This document shows, piece after piece, positions 24,555 to 36,000 of a stretch of 64,000 nucleotides of DNA. Each line of letters begins with the position of its first letter. Within the stretch, counting starts at the first letter, position 1. The translations under genes were made by a program, and so were the position numbers. The DNA is taken from assembly GCF_004681975.1 (NCBI RefSeq), contig NZ_SMLK01000008.1, forward strand, positions 1-64,000, read 5' to 3'. A model generated the notes under the pieces. The model was not told where the DNA came from, ran no database searches, and was given only the letters and a program-made list of their open reading frames with translations. Origin of the DNA: Ramlibacter humi. GTDB taxonomy: Bacteria; Pseudomonadota; Gammaproteobacteria; Burkholderiales; Burkholderiaceae_C.

Positions 24555-24646
24555 TGTCATGCCGGGCTTGACCGGGCATCCACCCCGGACACGGACCAGG
24601 CACGGCCAGCCGCCGGAGATGGAGGCGGGTCAAGCCCGCCATGACA
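24555..24646. repeat. Paired inverted REP elements
   Basis: Between the convergent NadR-like kinase and hslO genes. A 29-nt unit starting TGTCATGCCGGGCTTGACC (24555-24583) faces its near copy in inverted order (24618-24646), which reads TGTCATGGCGGGCTTGACC on the minus strand. The same unit recurs once at 61771-61798. Such pairs are typical of REP doublets and could stabilise or end either transcript. Confidence 0.75.
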
Positions 24647-24670
24647 GCGTTCCTGCCGATGCCTCGGCCG

Positions 24671-25648
24671 TCACTGCACCGCCGACGACACCGGCGGCTG
24701 GTCCCCCGGCGAGGTGAACAGCTGCCCGATGTCCACCGCATCGAACCGGTACTCCTGACCGCAGAAATCGCAGGCCACCTCGATGCGGCCCTGCTCCTCC
24801 AGGATGGACTCGGCCTCTTCGCGGCCCAGACTCTGGATCATGCTGCCCACCCTGTCGCGGCTGCAGCTGCAGGCGAAGCGCGGCGTCTGCGGCGCGAAGC
24901 GCAGCACCTTCTCTTCCCAGAACAGCCGGCGCAGGATGGTGTCCACGTCCAGTTCCAGCAGCTCTTCGCGCTTCAGGCTGGCGGCCAGCGTGGCGATGCG
25001 GTTGTAGTGCTCGTTCAGGCCGATCTCTTCCTCGTTGGCCTTGCTGACCATCGACCCCTCCAGGTTGCCCTCGCCTTCCAGTGGCAAACGCTGGATCAAC
25101 AGACCCGCGGCCACCTTGCCGTCGGCGGCCAGCACCAGCGTGGTGTCCAGCTGTTCGGACTGCAGCATGTAGTGCTGCAGCACGTCGCTGAGCTTTTCCA
25201 GCTTCTCGCGCCGGTCGCCGTGCAGCGGCACCACGCCCTGGTACGGCTGCTGGCCCGGGAACTTGTCCTTGGGGTCCAGCGTGATGGCGCAGCGGCCGTG
25301 ATTGCGCACGTTCACCAGCTGCGGCAGCCGGTCGCCGACCTGCACGTCGCCCACCACCTTGGCGGTCACGCGCACGGACAGGTCGTGCTGCACCTCAGCC
25401 ACCGCCACCTTCACCGGCCCGTCGCCGAAGATCTGCAGCACCAGCGCGCCGTTGAACTTGATGTTCGACTGCATCAGCACGCCGGCCGCGGCCATCTCGC
25501 CCAGCAGCTCCGCCACCGGGGGCGGGTACGCGCCGGCTTCGGAGTTGGACTGGCGGCGCGCCAGGATTTCGGTCCATGCGTCGGTCAGGCGCACCAGCGC
25601 GCCGCGCACGGGAAGGCCGTCGAAGAGGAATTTGTGGAGCTCGGACAT
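24671..25648 (-). CDS. hslO: Redox-regulated chaperone Hsp33
   Basis: A 325-residue cytoplasmic holdase that is activated by oxidative unfolding. The start is MSELHKFLF at 25648; the frame allows six more codons upstream. The N-terminal core shows AAAGVLMQSNIKFNGALVLQ and GQQPYQGVV. The C-terminal redox switch has the zinc-binding cysteines in FACSC and, after a spacer, CDFC. It is convergent with the NadR-like gene. The gap of 37 bp to the gamma-carbonic anhydrase gene suggests common transcription. Confidence 0.95.
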   Translation of the reverse strand: MSELHKFLFDGLPVRGALVRLTDAWTEILARRQSNSEAGAYPPPVAELLGEMAAAGVLMQSNIKFNGALVLQIFGDGPVKVAVAEVQHDLSVRVTAKVVGDVQVGDRLPQLVNVRNHGRCAITLDPKDKFPGQQPYQGVVPLHGDRREKLEKLSDVLQHYMLQSEQLDTTLVLAADGKVAAGLLIQRLPLEGEGNLEGSMVSKANEEEIGLNEHYNRIATLAASLKREELLELDVDTILRRLFWEEKVLRFAPQTPRFACSCSRDRVGSMIQSLGREEAESILEEQGRIEVACDFCGQEYRFDAVDIGQLFTSPGDQPPVSSAVQ

Positions 25649-25685
25649 CGGTTCGCGCTGGGCCAAAGCTGTCTTAACTGATGGC

Positions 25686-26210
25686 TCAGGCGACCTTCTT
25701 CAAGCCCTTCGCGAAGCGCCGGGCGTTGCTCACGTAGTGCTCGGCGCTTTCGGCCAGCTTCTTCGCCGCGGCGTCGTCCAGCGTGCGCACCACCTTGGCG
25801 GGCGAGCCGATGATCAGCGAGTTGTCCGGGAATTCCTTGCCTTCGGTCACCACGCTGCCCGCGCCCACGATGCAGTTGCGGCCGATGCGCGCGCCGTTGA
25901 GCACGACCGCCTGGATGCCGATGAGCGAGTTGTCTCCTACCGTGCAGCCATGCAGCATCACCTGATGGCCCACGGTGACGTTGCGGCCGATGGTCAGCGG
26001 CTTGCCGACGTCGGCGTGCAGCACCGACAGGTCCTGGATGTTGGTGTTCTCGCCGATGCGGATGGTCTCGGTGTCGCCGCGGACCACCGCGCCGAACCAG
26101 ACGCTGGCTGAATCGCCCAGCTCGACGGCGCCGATGACCTGGGCGCTGTCCGCGACCCAGGCGCCCTGTCCCAGCTTCGGTGCCGTGCCGTCGAGTTCGT
26201 AGATCGCCAT
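25686..26210 (-). CDS. Gamma-carbonic anhydrase-like left-handed beta-helix protein
   Basis: A 174-residue hexapeptide-repeat protein of the YrdA/PaaY/Cam family. The repeats form a left-handed beta-helix, and the metal-ligand histidines are H65 (LHAD), H82 and H87 (VGHQVMLHG). It ends in a C-terminal helix. It could be a zinc or iron carbonic anhydrase or a thioesterase-like relative; the key catalytic glutamates of the archaeal enzyme cannot be confirmed by eye. The start at 26210 was chosen for MAIYELDG, and the long upstream frame is shadow. It is divergent from the EAL-HDOD gene. Confidence 0.88.
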   Translation of the reverse strand: MAIYELDGTAPKLGQGAWVADSAQVIGAVELGDSASVWFGAVVRGDTETIRIGENTNIQDLSVLHADVGKPLTIGRNVTVGHQVMLHGCTVGDNSLIGIQAVVLNGARIGRNCIVGAGSVVTEGKEFPDNSLIIGSPAKVVRTLDDAAAKKLAESAEHYVSNARRFAKGLKKVA

Positions 26211-26324
26211 GGAGCCGTCCTTCAGATAGGGAAAAAAGGCATTGTAGGTAGGCTGTTCGACGCGCTGCGGCGGCGGGCCCCTGCGGAAAATGCCGCGAAC
26301 CGCCCCGCCGCAAACCACCGAACC

Positions 26325-27551
26325 ATGACCGCCACCGCCGAAACCGCCCAACCCGCCCGCGCCAGCCTCGAGCTGGCCCGCCAGGTGATCCTGGACGACG
26401 CGCGGACGGTGTTTGGCTACGAGCTGGCCGCCGGCACCGAGCCGGCTCGCGGCGAGCAGATCGCCGAGCTGGTGTCGCACGCCCTGGCGCTGTGCGCGAG
26501 CAAGCCCCTGGCCGAACGCCGCGTGCTGTTCCTGCACTGCGGCCCCGAGGCGCTGGACAGCGAGCACCTCGCGCTGGCCGACGCCACGCGCATCGTGCTG
26601 CGGCTGTCGCTGCCGGCCAACCCGGATGCCGCGCAGCTGGCCGCCGGCGCCGCTCGCCTCGCGGAGCTGCGCCAGAAAGGCTTCCGCTTCGCCCTGCCGC
26701 ACGACGTGCTGGCCACGGCCTGGCACGGCTGGCTGGCGCAGGCCGACTTCCTCTTGCTGGATGTGACACGGCTGCCCGCTCCGGCGCTGGCCGGCGTGGT
26801 GAAGCTCGCGCGCCAGCACAAGCCTCGCCTGCTGGCTTGCGGCGTGCCCGACGACGCCTGCCTGCGTTCGTTGCGCCAGCTGGGCATCGACCTGTTCCAG
26901 GGTCCCTTCTTCTCGCGGCCCGTGCCGGTGCCGGGCCAGAAGATGCGCCCCAGCCAGGCCGCGGCGCTGCAGCTGCTGTCGCTGGTGCGCCGCGAGGCCG
27001 ACGTCGGCGAGATCGAAGCACTGCTCAAGCGCGACACCGCGCTGAGCTTCCAGCTGTTGCGCTTCATCAACTCCGGCGCGTTCGCCCTGCAAGGTGAAGT
27101 CACCTCGCTGCGTTCCGCCGTGATGGTGGTCGGCATGCACCGCATGATGCGCTGGTCCACGCTGCTGCTGGCCACCGCCGGCGACGCGCCGGCGCTGGGC
27201 CACCACGCCATCGTGCGCGGCCGCCTGATGGAACTGCTGGGGGCCGAACTGCTGCCTCCCGACCAGTGCGACCAGGCTTTCGTCACCGGCGTGTTCTCGC
27301 TGCTGGACGCGATGACCGGCGTGCCCATGAAGACCGCTTTGGAGGGCTTGGGCCTTCCCATCGCGGTGACCGATGCGCTGCTGGACCAGAAGGGCGTCTT
27401 CGAACCCTTCCTCTCGCTGGCGCAAGCCTGCGAAAGCGGCGACGCCGAAGCCTTCGCCCGCGACGCCGACCGGCTGCTGCTGTCGGGCCGCCAGATCAAC
27501 ATGGCGCACCTGCAGGCGCTGGCCTGGGCCGAGGACCTGCTCACTCGCTGA
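26325..27551 (+). CDS. EAL-HDOD signalling protein with degenerate EAL domain
   Basis: A 408-residue protein of the YuxH-like class. The N-terminal EAL-like domain (about 15-205) has YELA where active enzymes have E-x-L-x-R, and the Asp pair that binds metal is missing (FALPHDV where the DDFG motif would be). It therefore probably senses or scaffolds, and does not cleave cyclic di-GMP. The C-terminal HDOD domain (about 210-395) has the [13 protein letters not shown] and [19 protein letters not shown] segments. The gene overlaps nothing and precedes the DUF455 gene by 12 bp. Confidence 0.87.
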   Translation: MTATAETAQPARASLELARQVILDDARTVFGYELAAGTEPARGEQIAELVSHALALCASKPLAERRVLFLHCGPEALDSEHLALADATRIVLRLSLPANPDAAQLAAGAARLAELRQKGFRFALPHDVLATAWHGWLAQADFLLLDVTRLPAPALAGVVKLARQHKPRLLACGVPDDACLRSLRQLGIDLFQGPFFSRPVPVPGQKMRPSQAAALQLLSLVRREADVGEIEALLKRDTALSFQLLRFINSGAFALQGEVTSLRSAVMVVGMHRMMRWSTLLLATAGDAPALGHHAIVRGRLMELLGAELLPPDQCDQAFVTGVFSLLDAMTGVPMKTALEGLGLPIAVTDALLDQKGVFEPFLSLAQACESGDAEAFARDADRLLLSGRQINMAHLQALAWAEDLLTR

Positions 27552-27563
27552 GACAATCGGCGC

Positions 27564-28358
27564 ATGGAACTGCGCCGATGGGCGCTGGATGCCCTGTGCG
27601 AGAGCGACCCCGCCCGCAAGGCGGCGTCCACGCGCGAACTGCACGAAGCCGCCGAAGGGCTGGCGATCGAGCCGCACGCGCCGCCGGCCACCCTGCCCGT
27701 CCCGGGGCGGCCCAGACGCCCCGAGCTCGTCCACCCCGCCAAGGTGCCGCGCCGCTCGCCCACGAAGCCCGAAGGCCTGGCGGCGCTGCTGCATGCCATC
27801 GCGCACATCGAGTTCAACGCCATCAACCTGGCGCTGGACGCGGCGTGGCGATTCGACGACGGCCTGCCCCGCGAATTCCGGCTCGACTGGTTGCGCGTGG
27901 CCGCGGAAGAGGCTTACCACTTCAGCCTGCTGCGCGACCACCTCGCCACGCTGGGCCATGCCTACGGCGACTTCCCCGCCCACGACAACCTGTGGCAGAT
28001 GTGCGAGAAAACCTCGCACGACGTGGTGGCGCGCATGGCGCTGGTGCCACGCACGCTGGAAGCGCGCGGGCTGGATGCCACGCCGCAGATCCAGCAGAAG
28101 CTGAGGCAGGCCGGCACGCCCGACGCGCTGCGCGCGGTCGACATCCTCGACGTGATCCTGCGCGACGAGGTCGGCCACGTCGCCATCGGCAACCACTGGT
28201 ACCGCTGGCTGTGCGCGCGCGACGGGCTGGACCCCGTGGCGCACTACCGCGTGCTGGTGGAACGCCACGCCGCGCCGCGGCTGCACCCGCCCTTCAACGA
28301 GGCGGCGCGGCGCCGCGCGGGCTTCTCCGACGAGGAGATCGCGATCCTGCTCGGCTGA
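27564..28358 (+). CDS. DUF455 ferritin-like protein
   Basis: A 264-residue helical protein of the DUF455 family. The ferritin-type di-iron ligands appear as the Glu/His pairs in [29 protein letters not shown] and [15 protein letters not shown]. The physiological role is not established, but the fold suggests a di-iron oxidase or oxygenase. It starts 12 bp after the EAL-HDOD gene and is convergent with the tpsB gene, whose stop lies ten bases beyond. Confidence 0.88.
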   Translation: MELRRWALDALCESDPARKAASTRELHEAAEGLAIEPHAPPATLPVPGRPRRPELVHPAKVPRRSPTKPEGLAALLHAIAHIEFNAINLALDAAWRFDDGLPREFRLDWLRVAAEEAYHFSLLRDHLATLGHAYGDFPAHDNLWQMCEKTSHDVVARMALVPRTLEARGLDATPQIQQKLRQAGTPDALRAVDILDVILRDEVGHVAIGNHWYRWLCARDGLDPVAHYRVLVERHAAPRLHPPFNEAARRRAGFSDEEIAILLG

Positions 28359-28367
28359 CCCGGCGGG

Positions 28368-30059
28368 TCAGAGCAGGAACCAGGTCAGCTGCGCGTTGAG
28401 GCGGTAGTCGCGCGGCTCGGTGGGCTGCCGGTTGATCGGGAAGCCCATCGTCGCCCGAGCCGAGAACTTCGGGTGGGTGAGGGTCATGCCCAAGCCGATG
28501 GTGGTCAGCACGTCGGCGCCGTCGGTGTTCAGCGGCGGGCGGAACGGCTGCACCTCGCCCCGGTCGAAGAAGACGAAGCCGGTGGACTGCCAGTTGCCCT
28601 GCATCGGGAACGCCTTGTGCGCTTCCAGGTTGATCACGAAGCCCTTGTCGCCGGCGAACAGGCCGGGCGAATAACCGCGCACGCTGCCTTCGCCGCCGAT
28701 CACCAGCTGCTCGCTGGAAGGCAGCAGCTTCACCGGCGCGTACTGCCAGGTGAGCGCGCCCACCAGCGTGACGTCGTTGCCCATGTTCTGCGTGCGCCGC
28801 GCCGTGCCGCGCAACAGGCTGAAATGCCGCGGCGAGGCGCCCTCGATGCGATTGACGCCGGTGGCGGCTTCCACGGTGCCGGTCCAGTAGCCCGACGTGT
28901 CCAGCCGCTGCAGCTCCAGCCCCAGCGTCTTCGTCCACAGGTCCGCCGCCGTCAGCGGCAGGCCGGTCATGAAGTTGGCCGTGCGGCGGCGCTTGACGCC
29001 CACCAGGCCATCCAGCTGGAAGCTGCTGCTGACCACCAGCGGGTGGCGCAGTTGCAGCGACATGGCCTTGGCGGTGCCGGTGACGTCCAGCGGCGCGATC
29101 GGGCCGCTGACGATCTTCGTGCGGTCCTCGAAGTACCCGGCCGTCAGGCGCGTGCCGCGCACGCTCACCGGAAGCGTGTACGTGAGGTAGTTGCCTTGAT
29201 GGCCGCGGGAGTGCACCGTCGAGAGGAACAGGTCGTCGCGGCGGCCCGTGAGGCTGCGGCGCACGTAGCTGACGCCCAGGCGGCCCTCGCCGGTGAGCTG
29301 CGAGCCGTTGTTGTCGGCGAACACGCGCAGGTCGTTGCGCTTGGGCTCCTGCACCGTCAGGCCGATGTCGGTCTGCCCCACCTGTGAACCCGGCCGCAGG
29401 TCGGCGCGCAGCTGGGCGTCGTTGGTGCGGTTGAAGCGCACCAGGTCTTCCTCCAGCGTCGGCAGGTCCACCAGCATCGGCGGCTTGAGCGACAGCCGGT
29501 CGGTGATGTAATTCCCGTTGGTGGACTCGTTGCCCTGGATCAGGATCGCGCCCACGCGGCCTTCCACCAGGCGGATGTGCACCACGCCGCCGGTGACGTC
29601 CTGCGGCGGCAGGCTGGCGCTGGCCGTGACCACGCCCTTGCTGCGGTACAGCTCGTTGATGCGGTTGACCAGCTCGCGCAGCTCGGACAGGCGCACCGTG
29701 CGGCCCTTGAAGCCGCGGGTCAGCGCTTCGAGTTCTTCCGGCTTCAGGATCTCCGAGCGCGGCTCGAAAACGATGTCCTTCACCTCGAACTGCACCGCGT
29801 CCGCGCCCGGCGCCACCGGCGCCGGCGGCGCGACGGGCGCCACGGGCTGCTCGATGCGCTGGCGTTGCTGCTCTTCCAGCCGCTGGCGCTGCTCGCGCTC
29901 GATCTCGCGCTGCTGCAGCACGCCGGGATCGGCGGACGGCGGCACCACGACTTGCGCCGCCGCCGCGGCCGAGAACAGCAGCAGCGACAGGGCGAGGGAT
30001 GGGCGCGGACCCATCCGGCCGGATCGGCGTCCGGCCTTGTCGATTCGTCTCTTCATCAC
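28368..30059 (-). CDS. Two-partner secretion outer-membrane transporter (TpsB/FhaC/ShlB)
   Basis: A 563-residue Omp85-superfamily barrel that exports the giant exoprotein encoded just upstream. After the signal peptide (about 20-36) comes a Gln/Arg/Glu-rich helix, the plug helix region of FhaC. Next are two POTRA domains (first: FEVKDIVFEPRSEIL; second: about GAILIQGNE...) and the 16-strand barrel. The conserved loop-6 motif VRGY lies at about residue 460, in GGEGSVRGYSPG, and the chain ends in an aromatic strand (TWFLL). Either GTG at 30059 or ATG at 30056 may start it; both overlap the exoprotein stop, so the pair is translationally coupled. Confidence 0.95.
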   Translation of the reverse strand: MMKRRIDKAGRRSGRMGPRPSLALSLLLFSAAAAAQVVVPPSADPGVLQQREIEREQRQRLEEQQRQRIEQPVAPVAPPAPVAPGADAVQFEVKDIVFEPRSEILKPEELEALTRGFKGRTVRLSELRELVNRINELYRSKGVVTASASLPPQDVTGGVVHIRLVEGRVGAILIQGNESTNGNYITDRLSLKPPMLVDLPTLEEDLVRFNRTNDAQLRADLRPGSQVGQTDIGLTVQEPKRNDLRVFADNNGSQLTGEGRLGVSYVRRSLTGRRDDLFLSTVHSRGHQGNYLTYTLPVSVRGTRLTAGYFEDRTKIVSGPIAPLDVTGTAKAMSLQLRHPLVVSSSFQLDGLVGVKRRRTANFMTGLPLTAADLWTKTLGLELQRLDTSGYWTGTVEAATGVNRIEGASPRHFSLLRGTARRTQNMGNDVTLVGALTWQYAPVKLLPSSEQLVIGGEGSVRGYSPGLFAGDKGFVINLEAHKAFPMQGNWQSTGFVFFDRGEVQPFRPPLNTDGADVLTTIGLGMTLTHPKFSARATMGFPINRQPTEPRDYRLNAQLTWFLL

Positions 30060-33000
30060 TCGCCCGCCTGGTCGTCGCCGTCACGCCGTTGCGGCGCGCC
30101 CGGTGCGGGCAGCTGCACGGGCTCGAATTCGGGCATCTGCACCGGCACGCCGGTGAACTGCACCACGCCGCGCTCCACCTGGATGGGCGGCAGCATGGGC
30201 GGCTGCACCAGGCGCACCGTGCGGGTCTGCTCCTCCACCGAGGTTTCGGCCACGCTGGAATCCAGCCCGGTGCTCTCGCTGTGCACGGTGTGGCTGTGGT
30301 CGGACAGCAGGAACGCCGAGCGGTGGATGATGTCCGCGCCGCGGGTGACGAAGCTGTCGCGGTCCAGGTACAGGTAGAACGTGCCCGGGCGGCTGAACAG
30401 CTGCAGGTCGAACGTCTTGTCCGGGCCCGGCGTGGTGTTGTCCACCAGCATGTGCGTCAGCGGGTTGTCGATGGTCATGCGCTTGACGATGTAGCCATTC
30501 TGGACTTCCAGCGTGCCGGTCGGGATGGTGAGCGCCCCCTGCACCGCCTGCAGGTTGTCGAACGTCACGCCCAGCGGGCTGTTGATGGTGAGCTTCACGT
30601 TGCTCATCACCGGGTTGTAGCGGCCGATCAGCGTCGTGATCAGCGCCGGCGAGCTGCGCGTGTGCTGCACGGACGCATCCACGCTGTCGCTCACCAGCAC
30701 CAGCCGGCGCCCCACCTCGAAGTTGTCGCCCACGATGGCATCGCGTGCGTACAGCAGCAGGCCGCCGCCGACCAGGTGCCTGGCGTGGATGTTGCCGTTG
30801 GTCGAGTCGAGGACCGCGTCGCCTTCTGCCGCGGCCACCAGGTTGGCGTTGATGTCCCGGTTGGCCGTCAGGCGCGCGCTGCCCGCCGACGAGATCACCT
30901 CGTTGACGTTGATCGCGCCGCGCGTGGCGAACAGCGTGATGTCGCCGGCCGACTGGGTCTGGCCCAGGTTGACGTTGGCGCCGGCCACGGCGTTCACCGG
31001 GCCCAACGTCGCGATCACCGTCCCGCCGTTGAGGTCGTTGCCGACGGACAGCGCGATGGCACCGTTGGCGCGCGTCAGCGTGCCGTCGATGTTGCCGGCG
31101 GTGGCCGACAGCACGGCGTTGCCGCCCAGGCTTTCCACGCGGCCGTAGGCCGTGCCCGGCGTGCCGCCGATGGACTGCGCCGCGGTGATCGTCACCGCGT
31201 TCCGGCCCTCGACCGTGCCCACCTTCACGTTGCCCGTGCCGGCCGTCAGCGTCACCGCGTTGGCGGAATCGGTCGTCGTCGCGGTCAGGTCGCCGGTGGT
31301 GGCGGTGGCCGCGATGCTGCCGGTGTCGGTGGTCAGCGCGCCCGCGGTGATGCCGGACTGGCCCGTCAGGTTCATCGCCGTTTCCGCGTTGGCCGTTCCG
31401 ATGGTGATCGTGCCGGTCTGCGCGTTCACGGTCAGCGAACCGTTGCTCGCCGTCGTCGTCGCCAGGTCCGCGTTGTTGCGGGCGGTGACCTGCGCACTGC
31501 CGGAAGCGGTGGTGGTGTCGCCCGTCACGTTGCCGTTCTGCGCGTTCAGGTACACATTGCCACCCAGGCTTTCGATGCGCGTGTAGCGCGCGCCCGGCGT
31601 GCCACCGATCGACTGGCCCGCGGTCACGGTCACGTCGTCCTGGCCTTGCAGCACGTCCACCTTCACGCTGCCCGTCGTCGCGGTGAACGTCGCCGCCGCA
31701 GCCGAGGTGCTCGTGGTGGCGGTCAGGTCGCCGGTGCTGGCCGTGGCCACGATGCCGCCGCTGTCGGTGCCGAGGTTCGTCGCCGTGATGCCCGTCTGGC
31801 CGGTCAGGGACATCAGCGTCTCGGCGTTGGCCGAACCGATGGTGATCGTGCCGGTCTGCGCCCGCACCGTCAGCGAACCATCCTTGGCCGTCGTGGTGGC
31901 CAGGTCCACATTGTTGTGGCCGGTCAGCTGCGCGTTGTTGAGCGCGGTGGTCGCGTCGCCGGTGATGTCGCCGTTCTGCGCGTCCATCGTCACGTTGCCG
32001 CCCAGGCTTTCCACCCGGACGTAGCGCGCGCCGGCGCGGCCGCCGATCGACTGGCCCGCCGTCAGCGAAACGGCGTTCTGCCCTTCGACCGTATCCACCT
32101 TGATGTTGGCCGCGGTCGCCGTCAGCGTGACCGAGCCCGACGAGTCCACCGTGGTGGCCGTCAGGTCGCCCGTGCGCGCCATGGCCGACAGGCCGCTCGT
32201 GGCCGAGTCGGTCGTCAGGCTGTTCGCCGTCAGCGCCGTCTTCGCGTCCAGCGTCATCTGCGTCTCGGCATTGGCCGAGTCGAGCGTGATCGAGCCATTC
32301 GTGGCCGTCACCGTCAGCGTTCCGTTGCTGGCTTGCGTCATGGTCAAGTCCACGTTGTTGCTGGCCGTGACCTGCGCATTGTTTAACGCCGTGGTCGTGG
32401 TGCCCATGACGTCACCGCCTTGCGCTTCCAGCGTCACATTGCCACCCAGGCTTTCGATGCTGGAGTAGCGCGACGCCGCGCGACCGCCGATGGACTGGCC
32501 GGCCGTCAGCGTCACCGCGTTCTGGCCTTCAACCGTGTCCACCTTGATGTTGCCCGCCGTCGCGGTCAGCGAAGCGGAGCCGGCGGAGTCCACCGTGGTG
32601 GCTGTCAGGTCGCCGGTGCGCGCCGTCGCCGACAGGCCGCTCGTCACCGAGTCGGTCGTCAGCAGGCGAGCCGTCAGTGCCGTCTTCGCGTCCAGCGTCA
32701 TCTGCGTCTCGGCATTGGCCGAGTCGAGCGTGATCGCACCGTTGGTGGCCGTCACGGTCAGCGTGCCATTGCTGGCTTGCGTCGTCGTCAGGTCCACGTT
32801 GTTGCTGGCCGTGACCTGCGCGCTGTTGAAGGCGGTGGTCGTGGTGCCCATGACGTCGCCGCCTTGCGCGCTCAGCGTCACATTGCCACCCAGGCTCTCG
32901 ATGCTGGAATAGCGCGACGCCGCGCGGCCGCCGATGGATTGGCCGGCCGTCAGCGTCACCGCGTTCTGGCCTTCAACCATGTCCACCTTGATGTTGCCCG

Positions 33001-36000
33001 CCGTCGCGGTCAGCGAAGCGGAGCCGGCGGAGTCCACCGTGGTGGCTGTCAGATCACCCGTGCGCGCCGTCGCCGACAGGCCGCTCGTCACCGAGTCGGT
33101 CGTCAGCAGGCGAGCCGTCAGTGCCGTCTTCGCGTCCAGCGTCATCTGCGTTTCGGCATTGGCCGAGTCGATGGTGATCGAGCCGTTCGTGGCCGTCACC
33201 GTCAGCGTGCCGTTGCTGGCTTGCGTCGTCGTCAGGTCCACGTTGTTGCCGGCCGTGACCTGCGCGTTGTTGAAGGCGGTGGTCGTGGTGCCCATGACGT
33301 CGCCGCCTTGCGCATCCAGCGTCACATTGCCACCCAGGCTCTCGATGCTGGCATAGCGCGACGCCGTACGGCCACCGATGGACTGGCCGGCCGTCAGCGT
33401 CACCGCGTTCTGGCCTTCAACCGTGTCCACCTTGATGTTGCCCGCCGTCGCGGTCAGCGAAGCGGAGCCAGCGGAGTCCACCGTGGTGGCTGTCAGGTCA
33501 CCCGTGCGCGCCGTCGCCGACAAGCCGCTCGTGGCCGAGTCGGTTGTCAGCAGGCGTGCCGTCAACGCCGTCTTCGCGTCCAGCGTCATCTGCGTTTCGG
33601 CGTTGGCCGAGTCGAGCGTGATCGAGCCATTCGTGGCCGTCACCGTCAGCGTGCCGTTGCTGGCTTGCGTCGTCGTCAGGTCCACGTTGTTGCCGGCCGT
33701 GACCTGCGCGCTGTTGAACGCGGTGGTCGTGGTGCCCATGACGTCACCGCCTTGCGCATCCAGCGTCACATTGCCGCCCAGGCTCTCGATGCTGGAATAG
33801 CGCGACGCCGCGCGGCCGCCGATGGATTGGCCGGCCGTCAGCGTCACCGCGTTCTGGCCTTCAACTATGTCCACCTTGATGTTGCCCGCCGTCGCGGTCA
33901 GCGAAGCGGAACCTGCCGAGTCCACCGTGGTGGCCGTCAGGTCGCCGGTGCGTGTCGTGGCCGACAGGCCGCTCGTCGCCGAGTCGGTCGTCAGGCTGCG
34001 CGCCGTCAACGCCGTCTTCGCGTCCAGCGTCATCTGCGTTTCGGCGTTGGCCGAGTCGAGCGTGATCGCACCGTTGGTGGCCGTCACCGTCAGCGTACCG
34101 TTGCTGGCCTGCGTCGTCGTCAGGTCCACGTTGTTGCTGGCCGTGACCTGCGCGTTGTTGAATGCGGTGGTCGTGGTGCCCATGACGTCGCCGCCTTGCG
34201 CATCCAGCGTCACGCCGCCGCCCAGGCTTTCCACGCGGACGTAGCGCGCCGCGGTGCGGCCGCCGATCGAGCGGCCCGCCGTCAGCGTCACCGCGTTCTG
34301 CCCTTCGACCGTGTCCACCTTGATGTCGCCCGCGCCCGCGCTCGCCGTGAGGCTGACCGCGGCGTTCGAGTCCACGGTCGTGGCCACCAGGCTGCCGGTC
34401 ACCGCCGTCGCATCGATCGTGCCCGTTCCGGTGGTGGTGAGCGTCCCCGCCGTGATGCCGGCCTGCCCCTGCAACGTCAGGTTGCCGGCCGACGTGGCCG
34501 AGCCCACCTGCAGCGAACCCGCCGTCGAAGTGATCCCCGCCGTCGTGGCGGCCTGCACCGTGGTGAGGTCGACCGAGTTGGCGCTGATCGCGACCGAGCC
34601 GCCGGTACTCTGCGCCAGCGTGCCGGTGAGCGCGCCGCCCACCGTCAGCTGCAGCGCGCCGCCGGCCACGACGTTGCCGAGGATCAGGCCATCGGCTTCG
34701 CTCAGGCGAATGGCGCCCTGCGAGCTGGTGGCCGAGAGCCCGGCCACCTGCATCTCCAGCGCGTTCGGCGTCGCCGTGTCGATGGTGTTGGCGCCCGTGC
34801 GCGTGGCATCGCCGATGCCGTCGCGCGCGGTCAGCGTGACCAGCGCGCCGGTGCCGTTGGCGACGATGTCCGCCGCGGCGTCCGAGTCGGATTCGACGAT
34901 GCGGCCGGTGGTGGCCGTCAGGGTGATGGCCTGGCCGTTGGTCTTGCCGCTGGCGACGCGGTTGACGTACAGGTTGCCGCTGTTGGCGGTGGCGGCGATG
35001 GCGCCGCTGGTGCTGTCCAGCTGGCCGCCGGTGGCGATGTCCACCGTGGCCCCGGTCACGCCGATGGCGCCGCTGTCGGTGTGCACGTTGCCCGTGACCT
35101 TGGCCGTGCCGCCGGCCAGCAGCGTGACGCTGCTGCCCGTGGTGGTGACGTCGCCGACCGACAGGTCGTCCACCGCGGTGAGCGACACGTTGCCGCTGCT
35201 GGCGGTGGAGATGCCGCCGTTCACCGCCGCGATGGTGGCGCTGCCCGCGGCGGAAGCGCTGACGATGCCGTTGGAAGAACGCAGCTGCTGCGCCGTCAGG
35301 TCACCGCCGGTGGCGGTGAGGTTCAGCCCGCCGTTGGCCGCGTAGGTCCCCACCTGCAGCGACGAATCCGGCGAATCGATGTACGCCGCGCCGCCGGCCG
35401 TGCCGGACAGCAGGCCGTCGGCATCGACGTCCACTTTCACGTAGCGCCCCGGGGAGCCCACGTTGCCGCCGGCATCCAGGCGGACGTTCTTCGCATCCAC
35501 CACCACGCCGTCCAGGTAGGAAACCAGGTTGCCCGCCGGCGCGTCCAGCCAGGCCGTGCCGCCTGCCGCCACGCGGCCGAAGGTGAAGTTGGCGCCGGTG
35601 CCGCGGACATAGGCGTCCTGGCCGGCCGAGGCGGACACCAGGCGGTTGGCCTGGACCACCAGCGGCAGGCCGTTGATGTCGCCGATGCTGCCGGTGCCGG
35701 CCAGCAGCGTGACGTCGCCGGGCGTCTGGATGTTCACCGCCGACGTGCCGGCGCTCAGGATGCTCTGCGGGGCCGTCACGCTGACCGCGCCGCCCGCGGT
35801 GATCTTGTCCAGCGTGATGTTCTGCGCCGTGCTCTGGACGTACGTCAGGCCGCCGGCGGTGGCGGTGAACTTGCCCGTCGCGTTGACGAAGACCGGCGCG
35901 GTCTGCTGGATCTGGAAGGCGTACGGCTGCGTGCCGCTGGCCACCGGGTTGCCCGCGGCGTCCACCGCCACCACCGAGCCGGGCACGTTGGCCAGGGCCA

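Noticed and set aside
30900-34350. Regular repeats that might suggest a CRISPR array.
   Set aside because: The period is 438-444 bp, a multiple of three, in frame within a coding sequence; there are no short repeats with unique spacers and no cas genes.
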